A DNA stretch of 64,000 nucleotides from an uncultured Macellibacteroides sp. (GCF_963667135.1 NZ_OY762974.1:1984001-2048000), one strand, 5' to 3'; counted from the stretch's first letter, positions 1 through 8,236 are shown. Numbers and translations: made by a program. Notes: a model not told the origin generated them from the letters alone.

Positions 1-1
1 T

Positions 2-436
2 GAAAAGTCTGATAGAAGAAAGGCTGCTGCTTTAAAGGCTGGCTTAAAATCTGGAGAAGTAAGAAGGCTTAAAGCAATATCAAACAGCGATTTGAACGAA
101 CGTTCAACTAACGTTAAACATGAGTTGAACGAAAATGAACAAAAAGAAAAGAAAAGAAAAGAAATTAAAGAAGAAACATATAAAGAAAAAGCTACCGCTT
201 TTGTTCCTCCTGTTGTCGGAGATGTATATGCTTATTGCAAGGAAAGAAATAATAAAATCGATGCCGCATACTTTGTTGACTTCTATGCCTCAAAAGGCTG
301 GATGGTTGGAAAAAATAAAATGAAAGATTGGCGGGCAGCTATAAGAACCTGGGAAAGAACTGAGAATACTAACATTAAATCTTCTAATAGAAATGAGCAA
401 ACAGAAAACCAAAGTAGTCGATACAAGCAGCTATAG
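2..436 (+). CDS. Phage replication protein, C-terminal part (partial)
   Basis: The reading frame is open from the first base, so only the C-terminal 144 residues are present. A very charged Lys/Glu-rich linker is followed by a compact domain with the motif GWMVGKNKMKDWRAAIRTWE. That motif is typical of the C-terminus of DnaD/DUF4373-like replication proteins of Bacteroidales phages and mobile elements, which sit next to a DnaB helicase and probably help load it at the origin. The last 44 bases overlap the start of dnaB, which supports coupled translation. The family call is from recall of the motif and the neighbour, so the precise role is inferred. Confidence 0.6.
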   Translation, partial: EKSDRRKAAALKAGLKSGEVRRLKAISNSDLNERSTNVKHELNENEQKEKKRKEIKEETYKEKATAFVPPVVGDVYAYCKERNNKIDAAYFVDFYASKGWMVGKNKMKDWRAAIRTWERTENTNIKSSNRNEQTENQSSRYKQL

Positions 437-1763
437 TCTTCCGCATAATCTGGCTGCCGAAAAAGCTGTAATAGGTATGATTCTGATGGAATCTACAGCC
501 ATCAACGAAGTAATGTCTATTCTTGATCCGGATATGTTTTATGATTCAAATCTTTCGGTGTTGTACAGTTCTATTAGGTCAATTACTGATAGAGGAGACA
601 AAATAGATATGCTATCTGTAACAAGGGAATTAATACGTGTTGGTAAGCTTGAAGAGGTTGGAGGTCCTTATTTCATTAGTGAGCTTACAATAAATGTGGC
701 ATCGTCTACTAATATTTCAGATCATGCAAAATATATACATCAGCTGTATTTAGCAAGGAAACTTGCTGTTGCCGGACATACTATTACGTCAAAGGCGCTT
801 GATCAGACAAACGACATTGAAGAGGTTATTTCTGAATCATTGACTGAGGTTGAAAATGTTGCTGCAAAAACATGCTACAACGTAAACTTTGTTAGTGTTG
901 GTGAAGCTGCCAGAAGATCTATAGAGCGGTATTCTGAAAGGGAGGAGCGGGTTAGAAAAGGTGTTAAATTAGGTGTTCCTACAGGGCTTGGTAGATTAGA
1001 TAAATGTACTGGTGGATTTAAGCCACAAGAGGTAATTGTATTGGCGGCCCGTCCTGCAATGGGAAAAACTGCCTACATGCTTCACATGGCAAAAACAGCG
1101 GCCTCTTACGGTACTCCTGTTGTTATCTTTTCTCTTGAAATGTCTGAAGAATCATTGACCGATAGACTTATGGTTTCTGAAATGGCTCTTAATCCGGATC
1201 GATTTAAAAATGGATATCTATCCAACGAAGAAAAGCCAATCATGTGTACGGCTGCCGATCGGTTAAACTCCCTTCCAATTTCAATAGATGATACGGCCGG
1301 ATTATCAATACAGCAAATAAAAGCAAGATCACGGAACCTTCAGAGAAAAGGTAAATGTGGTATGGTAATGATTGATTACCTGCAGTTAATTGAGATGGGT
1401 GGTGGTAAGGGATATACCCGCGAAAATGAAGTGAGAGATTGCAGTCAGGCTGTGAAAAGAATGGCTAAAGAGCTTGATATCCCTGTAGTGATACTTTCTC
1501 AGCTTTCCAGAAAGGTGGAGGATAGAGAAGATAAGATACCGAGGTTGGCCGATCTACGTGAGTCTGGAGCAATTGAACAAGATGCTGATATTGTCATTTT
1601 TCTTCACCGGCCTGAGTACTATGATATAAAAGAGGAAAAAGGAAAAGGAATTATCAGGCTGGCAAAGCAACGTAACGGTGATACGGGAGATTTCATCTTT
1701 AGATACAACGAAAATTTATCCCGGTTTGGCGATGATGGAGAATTATTAGAATTACCTTTTTAA
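393..1763 (+). CDS. dnaB: Replicative DNA helicase (DnaB family)
   Basis: A full-length 456-residue DnaB-type helicase that unwinds DNA at the phage replication fork. The N-terminal primase-interaction domain (about residues 15-120, starting LPHNLAAEKAVIGMIL) is followed by a linker and a RecA-like domain. The Walker A motif AARPAMGKT is at about residue 218 and Walker B is in VMIDYLQLIEM. The later motif LADLRESGAIEQDADIVIFL is diagnostic of DnaB. The ATG at 393 is chosen because it opens the conserved N-terminal domain, and it overlaps the upstream replication gene by 44 bases. The neighbours suggest a self-sufficient phage replication module. Confidence 0.95.
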   Translation: MSKQKTKVVDTSSYSLPHNLAAEKAVIGMILMESTAINEVMSILDPDMFYDSNLSVLYSSIRSITDRGDKIDMLSVTRELIRVGKLEEVGGPYFISELTINVASSTNISDHAKYIHQLYLARKLAVAGHTITSKALDQTNDIEEVISESLTEVENVAAKTCYNVNFVSVGEAARRSIERYSEREERVRKGVKLGVPTGLGRLDKCTGGFKPQEVIVLAARPAMGKTAYMLHMAKTAASYGTPVVIFSLEMSEESLTDRLMVSEMALNPDRFKNGYLSNEEKPIMCTAADRLNSLPISIDDTAGLSIQQIKARSRNLQRKGKCGMVMIDYLQLIEMGGGKGYTRENEVRDCSQAVKRMAKELDIPVVILSQLSRKVEDREDKIPRLADLRESGAIEQDADIVIFLHRPEYYDIKEEKGKGIIRLAKQRNGDTGDFIFRYNENLSRFGDDGELLELPF

Positions 1764-1774
1764 ATCAATTAATC

Positions 1775-1999
1775 ATGAATTTTAGTACATTGAAAATAGG
1801 AAGAGTATTTGATATTGACGGTGTAACATACATTGCAAAACAATGCAAAGAAGGAGTTTTCTGTGGTGATGAAAAATCTGTTTGTGTTGCCAAAGGAAGA
1901 AAAGGAGTTGTTAAATGCTTGTCGCTGCCAATGTGCACCAATAAGCGAGTTGAGATGTTTTTCGTAGAATGCGATAAAGATGGCAACGAGACCAGGTAA
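1775..1999 (+). CDS. Small hypothetical protein
   Basis: A 74-residue protein with no recognised family. It starts 11 bases after dnaB and overlaps the following HNH gene by 20 bases, which fits the tight packing of the early phage operon. The sequence is rich in Cys and Lys (about 6 Cys) with alternating hydrophobic residues suggesting a small beta fold (GRVFDIDGVTYIAKQC). The Cys are not arranged as obvious CxxC pairs. No function is assigned. Confidence 0.65.
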   Translation: MNFSTLKIGRVFDIDGVTYIAKQCKEGVFCGDEKSVCVAKGRKGVVKCLSLPMCTNKRVEMFFVECDKDGNETR

Positions 2000-2315
2000 A
2001 AGGGTAAGGCTTTACGGTGTGCCTTCAAAGAGTAAAGAACCGGGGTATGAGAGAAAGAGGTCAGATGATCTTTATCATACCTGGAGGTGGACCAAAGAAA
2101 GCCGGGCTTTTAGATTTTCAAATCCACTCTGCAAAGAGTGTGAAAAATACGGAATCATTAAAGCTTCTGAGGTTGTAGATCACATTGTCCCATATCCTGT
2201 TTGTAAAGATTTTTGGGATCAATATAATTGGCAGGCGCTATGCAGCAGATGCAACGCAGATAAAGGAAACAGAGATAAAAAATTAATTAATAACTATTTA
2301 AAGCAAAAACCATGA
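1980..2315 (+). CDS. HNH endonuclease
   Basis: A 111-residue HNH nuclease of the phage type. Structural zinc ligands are C51-x-x-C54 and C88-x-x-C91. The catalytic core is D67-H68 (VVDHIVPYP) with N83 and the downstream ALCSRCNADKGNRD. In many HK97-like phages such an enzyme works with the terminase to cut DNA at the packaging site. Here it lies about 5.7 kb upstream of the terminase genes, so that role is possible but not shown by position. The start overlaps the preceding small gene, and the stop overlaps the next start (ATGA at 2312-2315). Confidence 0.88.
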   Translation: MATRPGKRVRLYGVPSKSKEPGYERKRSDDLYHTWRWTKESRAFRFSNPLCKECEKYGIIKASEVVDHIVPYPVCKDFWDQYNWQALCSRCNADKGNRDKKLINNYLKQKP

Positions 2316-2677
2316 GTCCTATTTTGATTTCAAAGTCTTCAAAAAAAGACATCAAAACTACAGAAAGTTTTCTTGAAGCGGCTGAATTTATTCTTTCAGG
2401 TAGAGACGTGAAAGAATTGGATATAAAAGATCCAATCAGGGTATTGTATAATAAAATTATTTGGGATTCTGATTTTATCATATACCCAAAAGAGTCCGGA
2501 ATTGAAGTAAGATATAAGCTGCTACAGATATTATTCAGTAATTGTTCCGGACGCTGGGTTAAAGTTATTAATACCGCGTCTGCAATGGAATCAGAAATCT
2601 GCGATCCTTATAAGAGCTACCTGTCTTATAGCCCTGAAATAGCTAGAGCGCTTGATAATTTAATGTTGGGGGAGTAG
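2312..2677 (+). CDS. Hypothetical phage protein
   Basis: A 121-residue acidic, soluble protein with no family I recognise. It begins in an ATGA overlap with the HNH gene, so it is probably translated by coupling. No signal peptide, membrane segment or metal motif is visible. The mixed helix/strand pattern (DIKDPIRVLYNKIIWDSDF) suggests a small globular domain. It belongs to the early/accessory block. Confidence 0.65.
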   Translation: MSPILISKSSKKDIKTTESFLEAAEFILSGRDVKELDIKDPIRVLYNKIIWDSDFIIYPKESGIEVRYKLLQILFSNCSGRWVKVINTASAMESEICDPYKSYLSYSPEIARALDNLMLGE

Positions 2678-2681
2678 ACTT

Positions 2682-2831
2682 ATGGGGGCGCTAATCTATT
2701 TATTTGCCGCTATCCTGGCATTGGCCTTTATGTTTGTTATTAGACTCATTGTAAAAGAATTAAAGGCCATAAGACGGATTAAAAGAGATATTGAGGTAAG
2801 ATACAAGATGTTTAAACGTAATAATAATTGA
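2682..2831 (+). CDS. Small single-span membrane protein
   Basis: A 49-residue reading frame from ATG 2682 to TGA 2829-2831. It has one N-terminal transmembrane helix (about residues 3-24, LIYLFAAILALAFMFVIRL) followed by a strongly basic tail (KELKAIRRIKRD). It fits exactly between two same-strand genes, 4 bases after the one before and 3 bases before the next. Spacing and composition, not homology, support it. Function unknown; a phage membrane anchor or superinfection protein is only a guess. Confidence 0.55.
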   Translation: MGALIYLFAAILALAFMFVIRLIVKELKAIRRIKRDIEVRYKMFKRNNN

Positions 2832-2834
2832 ATT

Positions 2835-3044
2835 ATGGAAGTAAAATCACAAACACAGCTTATTCATGAACACCTTGAAAATGGTGGAACATTGACTCCT
2901 CTTGAAGCACTAAATTTATTCGGTTGCTTTAGATTATCTGGTAGAATACACGATCTGAGATCATCAGGTATTGATGTTAAAACAGAGATTGTTCAGATCG
3001 GTGGTAAAAACGTGGCAAAATATTCACTTGAAAAACATTGTTAA
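2835..3044 (+). CDS. Winged-helix DNA-binding protein
   Basis: A 69-residue protein with the layout of a small winged helix. Helix 1 is TQLIHEHLENGG; helix 2 is TPLEALNLFG; the recognition helix is FRLSGRIHDLRSSG; then a beta wing ends in KNVAKYSLE. Proteins of this size and pattern are common in Bacteroidales phages and are annotated as helix-turn-helix proteins. It may regulate the early operon or act in replication; its target is not visible from sequence. Confidence 0.72.
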   Translation: MEVKSQTQLIHEHLENGGTLTPLEALNLFGCFRLSGRIHDLRSSGIDVKTEIVQIGGKNVAKYSLEKHC

Positions 3045-3046
3045 CC

Positions 3047-3214
3047 ATGAAAAAGTACATAAAGAAGTTTTTTAAATCTCTTGTTGATTGGTTTGAGTAT
3101 ATGTCTTACCCGGAATGTCCTGAATGTGGTGGATCATTACGCCTTTCAAATGAAGGTGATAAAACAGTCGCAGCTTGTGATACTTGTAAAACTAAATACC
3201 CAATTGAGGGCTAA
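3047..3214 (+). CDS. Small zinc-ribbon protein
   Basis: A 55-residue frame from ATG 3047 to TAA 3212-3214. The N-terminus is basic and aromatic (KKYIKKFFKSLVDWFEY). The C-terminal half holds two CxxC knuckles, CPEC and CDTC, spaced as in a zinc ribbon. It starts 2 bases after the winged-helix gene and ends 4 bases before the PcfK-like gene. The zinc motif and tight spacing argue that it is real; the role is unknown. Confidence 0.6.
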   Translation: MKKYIKKFFKSLVDWFEYMSYPECPECGGSLRLSNEGDKTVAACDTCKTKYPIEG

Positions 3215-3218
3215 TCAT

Positions 3219-3581
3219 ATGGAATCATTTAAAAAAGCAATCCAGGCTTATCTGGATTCCAGGGCACAGCAAGACGAATTGTTTGCAGCAACATATGCAA
3301 AGAAAAATAAGAGTATTGACGGGTGCTGCAATTACATTATGAGTGAAGCTCGAAAGCTTGGAAATGCAGTATGCATGCGTGATGAAGATGTATTTGGCTT
3401 GGCAGTACATTATTATGACGAGGACAGCATAAAGGATGTGAAGCCTGTAAAACCATCTACAGTTGTAACATCTAATGTGGCTACTTCTCCTGTTCCTATG
3501 CCTATGCAACAGCCCGCACCTGTTATGCACGTTTCAAGAAGTAAAAAGGCTGTTGACAGCCGACAAATGTCACTCTTTTAA
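3219..3581 (+). CDS. PcfK-like protein
   Basis: A 120-residue protein whose first about 75 residues match the PcfK-like pattern (FKKAIQAYLDSRAQQDELFA, then a conserved IMSEARK and AVHYYDED). A Pro/Val-rich linker and a basic tail ending RQMSLF follow; such a tail resembles a clamp- or partner-binding peptide. PcfK was named from the enterococcal plasmid pCF10 and recurs next to PcfJ in Bacteroidales mobile elements and phages. Biochemical role unknown. The frame continues upstream, but ATG 3219 opens the conserved domain and sits just after the preceding stop. Confidence 0.75.
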   Translation: MESFKKAIQAYLDSRAQQDELFAATYAKKNKSIDGCCNYIMSEARKLGNAVCMRDEDVFGLAVHYYDEDSIKDVKPVKPSTVVTSNVATSPVPMPMQQPAPVMHVSRSKKAVDSRQMSLF

Positions 3582-3592
3582 ATAGTACAGCT

Positions 3593-4903
3593 ATGAAGCC
3601 ACGAAATAAAAGAGAAAGAGAAGTCGCTGAATTAAGCAGCAAGCTTCCACCGCTTGTAATAGAGGAGGAATGGGCTAAAAGTCATATTTTTTCGAACGAA
3701 GCATACAAATGTAAAGACGAATATTGGTGCAGCAATTGTAGCTACACATGGATTGACACATGCACGAGCGACTTGAGTGTTACTCTTGGAGTAGCCGATA
3801 AAGTTGAATGTCCGTATTGCCACGAAAAACTTAATGTGAAGGTCAGCAAAAAGCAGAAGAATGATGACGTTGAATATATGACTGTCGCAACCGTAAGTGG
3901 AGCTTATCAAGTTCTGAGACATGTGTATTGCAATAAGTTCACCCGTAAGAAAGATGCGTTCATACATTACTATTTTAACGAGGTTGTGCAGGAATGGATA
4001 AGTGAAGACGGTAGACGTACAATTATGGCCAGACCGATGAACATAGGTGGTACTGGATGGCTATATTCAGAACCATTGAGTATAAAGAATGAGTTCGGTA
4101 CATCATATTATTTCGGTGATGGTTATGCTTTTGATGGAGTGCTTTATCTAAAGGTTAAACTATTACCTATTCTTAAAAAGTATGGACTTAAAAAAAACTT
4201 TTTCGACTGTGTTCCTTCAAGATTGATCCGCGGGTTGCTTGGAAAAAGTGACTATGAGCTTTGCATTAAAACAAATCAAATATCAATGCTTAAGCATATG
4301 ATTAAAACAAGTTCTATGTTCATTAAGTACAAGCAATCATTTAACATCTGCAATCGGAATAATTATAAAATAAAAGATGCAAGTCTGTGGATTGATTATA
4401 TTGATTTGTTGTCACATTTTGAAAAAGACTTGCGTAATGCGCACTATGTATGCCCTAATAATTTGAAAAAGGCACATGATTACTATGCAGAGAAGAGACG
4501 CAAGCAGATAGATCGTGAGAATCGGGAAAGGGAGGAAAGAGCAATGCTATTGCAACGTAAAGAAATTGAAAAATTTGAAAAACGCATGGCTAGGTTTGCA
4601 GAACTTACCATATCAGAAAGCGGACTTACCATTTCTCCTCTTATGACAGTAGATCAATTTAGGCAGGAAGGCGAAGCAATGCATCATTGCGTATTCTCAG
4701 CCGGATATTGGAAGAGATCGGATTGCCTTATCCTGTCTGCAAAAATTGAGAACCAACGAATCGAAACCATCGAAGTGAACTTAAAGACGTTTGCCATTAT
4801 CCAATCCCGTGCGAAGCGTAACGAAACATCTGAGCATCACGATAAGATCGTTGGCCTTGTAAAGAATAATATTAATAATATCAAAAAATTAGCAACAGCA
4901 TAA
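3593..4903 (+). CDS. PcfJ-like protein
   Basis: A 436-residue PcfJ-family protein, the usual partner of PcfK. An N-terminal zinc-ribbon-like segment is formed by C46-x-x-C49 and C73-x-x-C76. A long basic/acidic helical region (about residues 300-345, rich in Arg/Glu) precedes the conserved C-terminal PcfJ signature QEGEAMHHCVFSAGYW. The family is widespread in plasmids, conjugative elements and phages but has no established activity. It ends in a TAATG overlap with the next gene, so the genes are co-transcribed. Confidence 0.8.
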   Translation: MKPRNKREREVAELSSKLPPLVIEEEWAKSHIFSNEAYKCKDEYWCSNCSYTWIDTCTSDLSVTLGVADKVECPYCHEKLNVKVSKKQKNDDVEYMTVATVSGAYQVLRHVYCNKFTRKKDAFIHYYFNEVVQEWISEDGRRTIMARPMNIGGTGWLYSEPLSIKNEFGTSYYFGDGYAFDGVLYLKVKLLPILKKYGLKKNFFDCVPSRLIRGLLGKSDYELCIKTNQISMLKHMIKTSSMFIKYKQSFNICNRNNYKIKDASLWIDYIDLLSHFEKDLRNAHYVCPNNLKKAHDYYAEKRRKQIDRENREREERAMLLQRKEIEKFEKRMARFAELTISESGLTISPLMTVDQFRQEGEAMHHCVFSAGYWKRSDCLILSAKIENQRIETIEVNLKTFAIIQSRAKRNETSEHHDKIVGLVKNNINNIKKLATA

Positions 4904-5397
4904 TGAAAACAATTGAAGTAACAGACGAAATATATTGTTTCCTTGAAAATTTATCAAAGGAAATAAAGTCTCAAGACAACCGTGCAACAGCTTCTCCATA
5001 TTTCTTTCAAGTACAGGAAGATAAAGAAATAGGGGTACCTGAAGGATGCGGTGAAGAAGTATGGATTTCTGATGGAGGAACTATTTTAAGGACAGAAGAT
5101 GAAGTAAAGGAGGCTGTTTTTGAATGGAAAGACTGGACTATTGGAAACGAATCCGATGAAAAGAACTATAAACAACTTGACAGTTTCGATATTGATAGTA
5201 TCATGCAGGAAAACTATAGACAAGTTAATATTGATGTAACTCAAGAATATTCAAACTGCTTTTTGACATACAAGGCATATGAGGAACATATTAGAGTAAA
5301 TGGACACAATTTAAGGAATCCTAAATCATTCCTATTTCATGCTTATCGAAATACAGAGATGGAGATGTTATTCAAGTTTTTACAAGAATCATTTTAA
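4903..5397 (+). CDS. Hypothetical protein linked to PcfJ
   Basis: A 164-residue acidic protein starting in a 1-base overlap with the PcfJ gene (TAATG). The N-terminus (IEVTDEIYCFLENLSKEIKSQ) looks like a helix that could bind a partner; the rest is mixed alpha/beta with no catalytic or membrane motif that I recognise. Small acidic proteins of this sort often follow PcfJ in Bacteroidales elements. Function unknown. Confidence 0.68.
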   Translation: MKTIEVTDEIYCFLENLSKEIKSQDNRATASPYFFQVQEDKEIGVPEGCGEEVWISDGGTILRTEDEVKEAVFEWKDWTIGNESDEKNYKQLDSFDIDSIMQENYRQVNIDVTQEYSNCFLTYKAYEEHIRVNGHNLRNPKSFLFHAYRNTEMEMLFKFLQESF

Positions 5398-5418
5398 ACA
5401 ATTTTAAACAACCATATT

Positions 5419-5592
5419 ATGAGTACTTTAATTATCATTTACATCATATTACTAATTTGCGTTGTGCTGTACTTAATATTCAGCGAAGAATCTGGGCATG
5501 TGCCAGGTGTAAAGTTCTTCATAGGATTACTGTTCTTTGCTTTTACAGTTATCTATTGGCTTACCATTCTCATTGTTTCATTGATTTTTTAA
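5419..5592 (+). CDS. Small two-span membrane protein
   Basis: A 57-residue frame from ATG 5419 to TAA 5590-5592. Two hydrophobic helices (about residues 3-20 and 33-56) flank a short polar loop containing SEESGHVPG. It lies alone in an otherwise empty gap between two clear genes on the same strand. No homology is recognised. A phage membrane protein is the best description. Confidence 0.55.
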   Translation: MSTLIIIYIILLICVVLYLIFSEESGHVPGVKFFIGLLFFAFTVIYWLTILIVSLIF

Positions 5593-5623
5593 ACATAGTT
5601 GAAACAATTTAAAATATAAATAT

Positions 5624-6040
5624 ATGTTCACACAAAGCTGTTTCATAAGAAAGAATAGTGATAAATTAAGAACGGACCTTGATCATATAAGGAAAAGGAA
5701 TTTATCACAAAAACGGATGCCAATATTGGTATCGACTTTTGATTATTTTTATAGTGTACGTAATTCAGCTGAAGGTATAGAAAACATGATTCTAAATGGG
5801 CTTACTGATTGCGGAACAAACGAGGAATTATTCCTTGCAATAGCTGCACTTCGGGATGATACGGATAAAGATCAGTGGTTCACAGATGGAGCAAACTGGG
5901 AACAATGCGATAGGAATGATTGGATTGACAATATAAGTTCTTTATGTGTTGGTGGTAGGTATAACTATGACAAGGACGGAGAACTGTCAGAGAGCTTCCA
6001 TAAGGCAACGGTTGAAGAGCTTATTGACCACTTCAAATAA
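5624..6040 (+). CDS. Hypothetical phage protein
   Basis: A 138-residue soluble protein with no recognised family. The N-terminal half is basic (RKNSDKLRTDLDHIRKRN) and the C-terminal half is acidic and aromatic (DQWFTDGANWEQCDRNDWID). It follows the small membrane protein by 31 bases and precedes a stable hairpin. It is part of the accessory region. Confidence 0.6.
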   Translation: MFTQSCFIRKNSDKLRTDLDHIRKRNLSQKRMPILVSTFDYFYSVRNSAEGIENMILNGLTDCGTNEELFLAIAALRDDTDKDQWFTDGANWEQCDRNDWIDNISSLCVGGRYNYDKDGELSESFHKATVEELIDHFK

Positions 6041-6066
6041 TAGTTCAAATACTACCAAAGTAAACC

Positions 6067-6093
6067 GATCTATCCGGATTTTCCGGATAGATC
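6067..6093 (+). promoter_or_regulatory. Stable intergenic hairpin
   Basis: A perfect 12-bp inverted repeat (GATCTATCCGGA / TCCGGATAGATC) around a TTT loop. It has no T-run on either side, so it does not look like an intrinsic terminator. It lies 15 bases upstream of the next start codon, where it could limit translation, mark an RNA processing site or bind a protein. Confidence 0.55.
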
Positions 6094-6108
6094 ACAATTG
6101 TAAGAAAT

Positions 6109-6306
6109 ATGAAGTTGATAGTATATTTTGGGCATGTTAGTACGGCTGCCAGTTTGATTAATGAAAAGGAAACTCTTAATGGTTTTCTTAAAGAGAGCCA
6201 TCAAGGGAATGTTTGGGATATTGAACCTGAACACGAGGAAAGGACAATTAGTGAAATAAAGTATTATTTCAGAATCTGGGATATTAAGTATAAGCTGGAG
6301 GATTGA
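6109..6306 (+). CDS. Small hypothetical protein
   Basis: A 65-residue protein starting with a beta-strand-like segment (MKLIVYFGHVSTAASLI) and then a polar, acidic region. It directly follows the stable hairpin and ends 1 base before the next gene. No family recognised. Confidence 0.55.
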   Translation: MKLIVYFGHVSTAASLINEKETLNGFLKESHQGNVWDIEPEHEERTISEIKYYFRIWDIKYKLED

Positions 6307-6307
6307 T

Positions 6308-6538
6308 ATGAGTAGCAAGAAATGTGTTGTTGAGATTTATCGCCCATTGTATGGACGAATGGCAGAAGCTTTTTCGGTTGATGGCTTTCAGTGTGACAGG
6401 TGTTCTGGCCGTGGATCATTTCAGCAAGAAGTTGGAGTTGATCAGTACGAAACTACACGTTGTTCTCAATGTGATGGATCTGGTATGTTGAAAGCGTTGG
6501 TAGCAATCAAATGGGTGCCTGGAGGGGATGCGAAATGA
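6308..6538 (+). CDS. DnaJ-type zinc-finger protein
   Basis: A 76-residue protein with two Cys-rich repeats, CDRCSGRG and CSQCDGSG, the CxxCxGxG pattern of the DnaJ central zinc finger. The J domain and the rest of DnaJ are absent. Small proteins with this finger are common in phages and may bind unfolded proteins or nucleic acid. Its stop overlaps the recombinase start in an ATGA (6535-6538), implying coupled translation. Confidence 0.68.
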   Translation: MSSKKCVVEIYRPLYGRMAEAFSVDGFQCDRCSGRGSFQQEVGVDQYETTRCSQCDGSGMLKALVAIKWVPGGDAK

Positions 6539-7440
6539 AACAATTATTTAGTAAGTTAAAGAAGGATTTTGTTGAGAACATTGATGTGAGAGAAAATAGC
6601 CGGGCTCTTTATCTTCGTATACTTAACCAGTTCGGAACCTGGGTTGTGATTGCAAATAGAAACGTTAAAGAGTTGAAGCGTTCAGATATCATCGAATATA
6701 AGTCACATTTATTACGTGAATGTAAAGCTGAGAATACGATTGATTCCTATCTTACTGTTGTAAGGCGGTTTTTTGAATGGTGTGAGGCAATCGGTGAGCA
6801 TGAAAACATAGCTGCCGGTATTAAACTGCACCACAAGAGAATCGGATTCAGGAAAGGGCATTTAAGCACTCAAGAGATTGCCAGGTTGTTTGATGTGATT
6901 GACAGATCAACAATCCATGGAATGCGTGATTATGCAATTATTAATCTCATGTTGCGCTCAGGTATTCGCTGTGTTGAAGTTTCCAGGCTTCGTGTTTGCG
7001 ATATCTACATATCTCCATCTCGTTGTAGCATTCTACTGCAGCGTAAAGGAGACAACTCACGAACTGAGCGTCTAGGATTAACTATCAAAGCACTTCAGCC
7101 GGTACATGATTACATTCAGTATAGAGGCGTATCGAATGAAGATGAACCTGTTTTCTTAACACATTGTTCCACATCGGATGCTGGCCTATCTCCTTCACGC
7201 ATAAGCAAGATTGTTGTTGCTTACATGAAAGCAGCCGGTGTTTACTCAAGCACTAAAACGGCGCATAGTCTGAGACATACAGCAGCCGTTCAGGCGATAA
7301 AGAACAAAGTGCCAATCAAGGAAGTACAGTTGATGTTGGGACACAGAAGAATTGAAACAACGGAAATCTATTTAAAGAGCGTAGACGACGAAATAAGGTT
7401 AGACAATCCAGCTGTTCGTGTGCTTGACGATGTGTTCTGA
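6535..7440 (+). CDS. Tyrosine recombinase (XerC/integrase type)
   Basis: A 301-residue tyrosine recombinase. A SAM-like core-binding domain (about residues 1-95) precedes the catalytic domain with all active-site residues: R145 (SGIRCVEVSRL), K171 (QRKGDN), H244-x-x-R247 (HSLRHT), H270 (LGHRR) and nucleophile Y279 (TEIYLK). ATG 6535 is preferred to the in-frame ATG 6511 because a purine-rich GGAGGGG lies just upstream and the ATGA overlap fits. It could integrate the phage, but it is about 24 kb from the attachment site and not adjacent to the other end, so resolution or another site-specific role is also possible. Confidence 0.9.
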   Translation: MKQLFSKLKKDFVENIDVRENSRALYLRILNQFGTWVVIANRNVKELKRSDIIEYKSHLLRECKAENTIDSYLTVVRRFFEWCEAIGEHENIAAGIKLHHKRIGFRKGHLSTQEIARLFDVIDRSTIHGMRDYAIINLMLRSGIRCVEVSRLRVCDIYISPSRCSILLQRKGDNSRTERLGLTIKALQPVHDYIQYRGVSNEDEPVFLTHCSTSDAGLSPSRISKIVVAYMKAAGVYSSTKTAHSLRHTAAVQAIKNKVPIKEVQLMLGHRRIETTEIYLKSVDDEIRLDNPAVRVLDDVF

Positions 7441-7741
7441 AATGAGGCTGAAATTGCCTAAAAACACACTTCAAATCGTTTTTAAAATAGTTCATGGGTG
7501 TGTAATGCAATAGATTATTTACCCAAGTATAGCAAGGTACTATGCAATGCAGCGTATTCGGTCTGTTCAGGGTTTGGAGGTGTGTTAATTGTGTCGTTAT
7601 CAGCATTTTAACATTTGAGGGGAGGGGGGGTGCAATCTCTGGGGCATCGTGTCGCAAGACCACAGCCTAACCCTCCCGTGCGTACGTGCAAAATTGGAGA
7701 AATTGAATAAATATAAGTAATAACGTTTAAACGAAAATATT
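7441..7741 (+). other. Non-coding region before terminase; candidate packaging site
   Basis: About 300 bases without a convincing gene between the recombinase and the small terminase. It holds a G-rich run at about 7617-7630, a GC-rich segment with a GCGTACG palindrome (about 7679-7688), and the palindrome CGTTTAAACG at 7724-7733. Cohesive-end or pac sites commonly sit just upstream of the small terminase gene, so this is the best candidate region; no cut site can be proved from sequence. Confidence 0.4.
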
Positions 7742-8236
7742 ATGTCAAAAGGTAGAAAGCCGATTCCAGATGAATTAAAGAAATTGAGGGGTACTGATCA
7801 GCCCTGCAGAATGTCTAATGTAGTTGAATATGCCGAAAAGGTTACAGATATAAAAAAAATAACATCGACTTCACGCCTTAAATTATTACCGACTAAACGG
7901 GCAAAGGATATTTTTAAGCAAAAAGCAAATCAGTTGATCTCCCTAGGGATATTGACGGTGTTGGATATTGAACACCTGGCAGTATATGCAAACTCGCTTG
8001 ATGTCCTCTTCTCCTGTATGGAAAGTATGAGAAACAAACCAACACCTAAATACAATAAAGACAATGAGCTTATTGGGTATGTGCCAGATCCTTCTATAAA
8101 CATGTATCGACAAATGGTGGAGCATGTAAACCGGATAGGGGCTGAGTTTGGGTTTACTCCTATATCAAGACAAAAGATAAATTACCAGGAGGAGGAAAAG
8201 AAAAATCCATTTCAGTTATTAAAAGATTCTATCTAA
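7742..8236 (+). CDS. terS: Terminase small subunit (P27 family)
   Basis: A 164-residue small terminase of the P27 type, which recognises phage DNA and feeds it to the large subunit. The N-terminal signature KGRKPIPDELKKLRGTDQP is characteristic. A helical middle (KDIFKQKANQLISLGIL) and the C-terminal VEHVNRIGAEFGFTP follow. It ends 1 base before the large subunit, the normal arrangement in HK97-like phages. Confidence 0.92.
   Translation: MSKGRKPIPDELKKLRGTDQPCRMSNVVEYAEKVTDIKKITSTSRLKLLPTKRAKDIFKQKANQLISLGILTVLDIEHLAVYANSLDVLFSCMESMRNKPTPKYNKDNELIGYVPDPSINMYRQMVEHVNRIGAEFGFTPISRQKINYQEEEKKNPFQLLKDSI

Noticed and set aside
7542-7670. A 42-codon frame with several Cys in the gap before terS
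   Set aside because: No hydrophobic core or motif, no neighbour overlap; the region's G-run and palindromes explain the odd base composition better.
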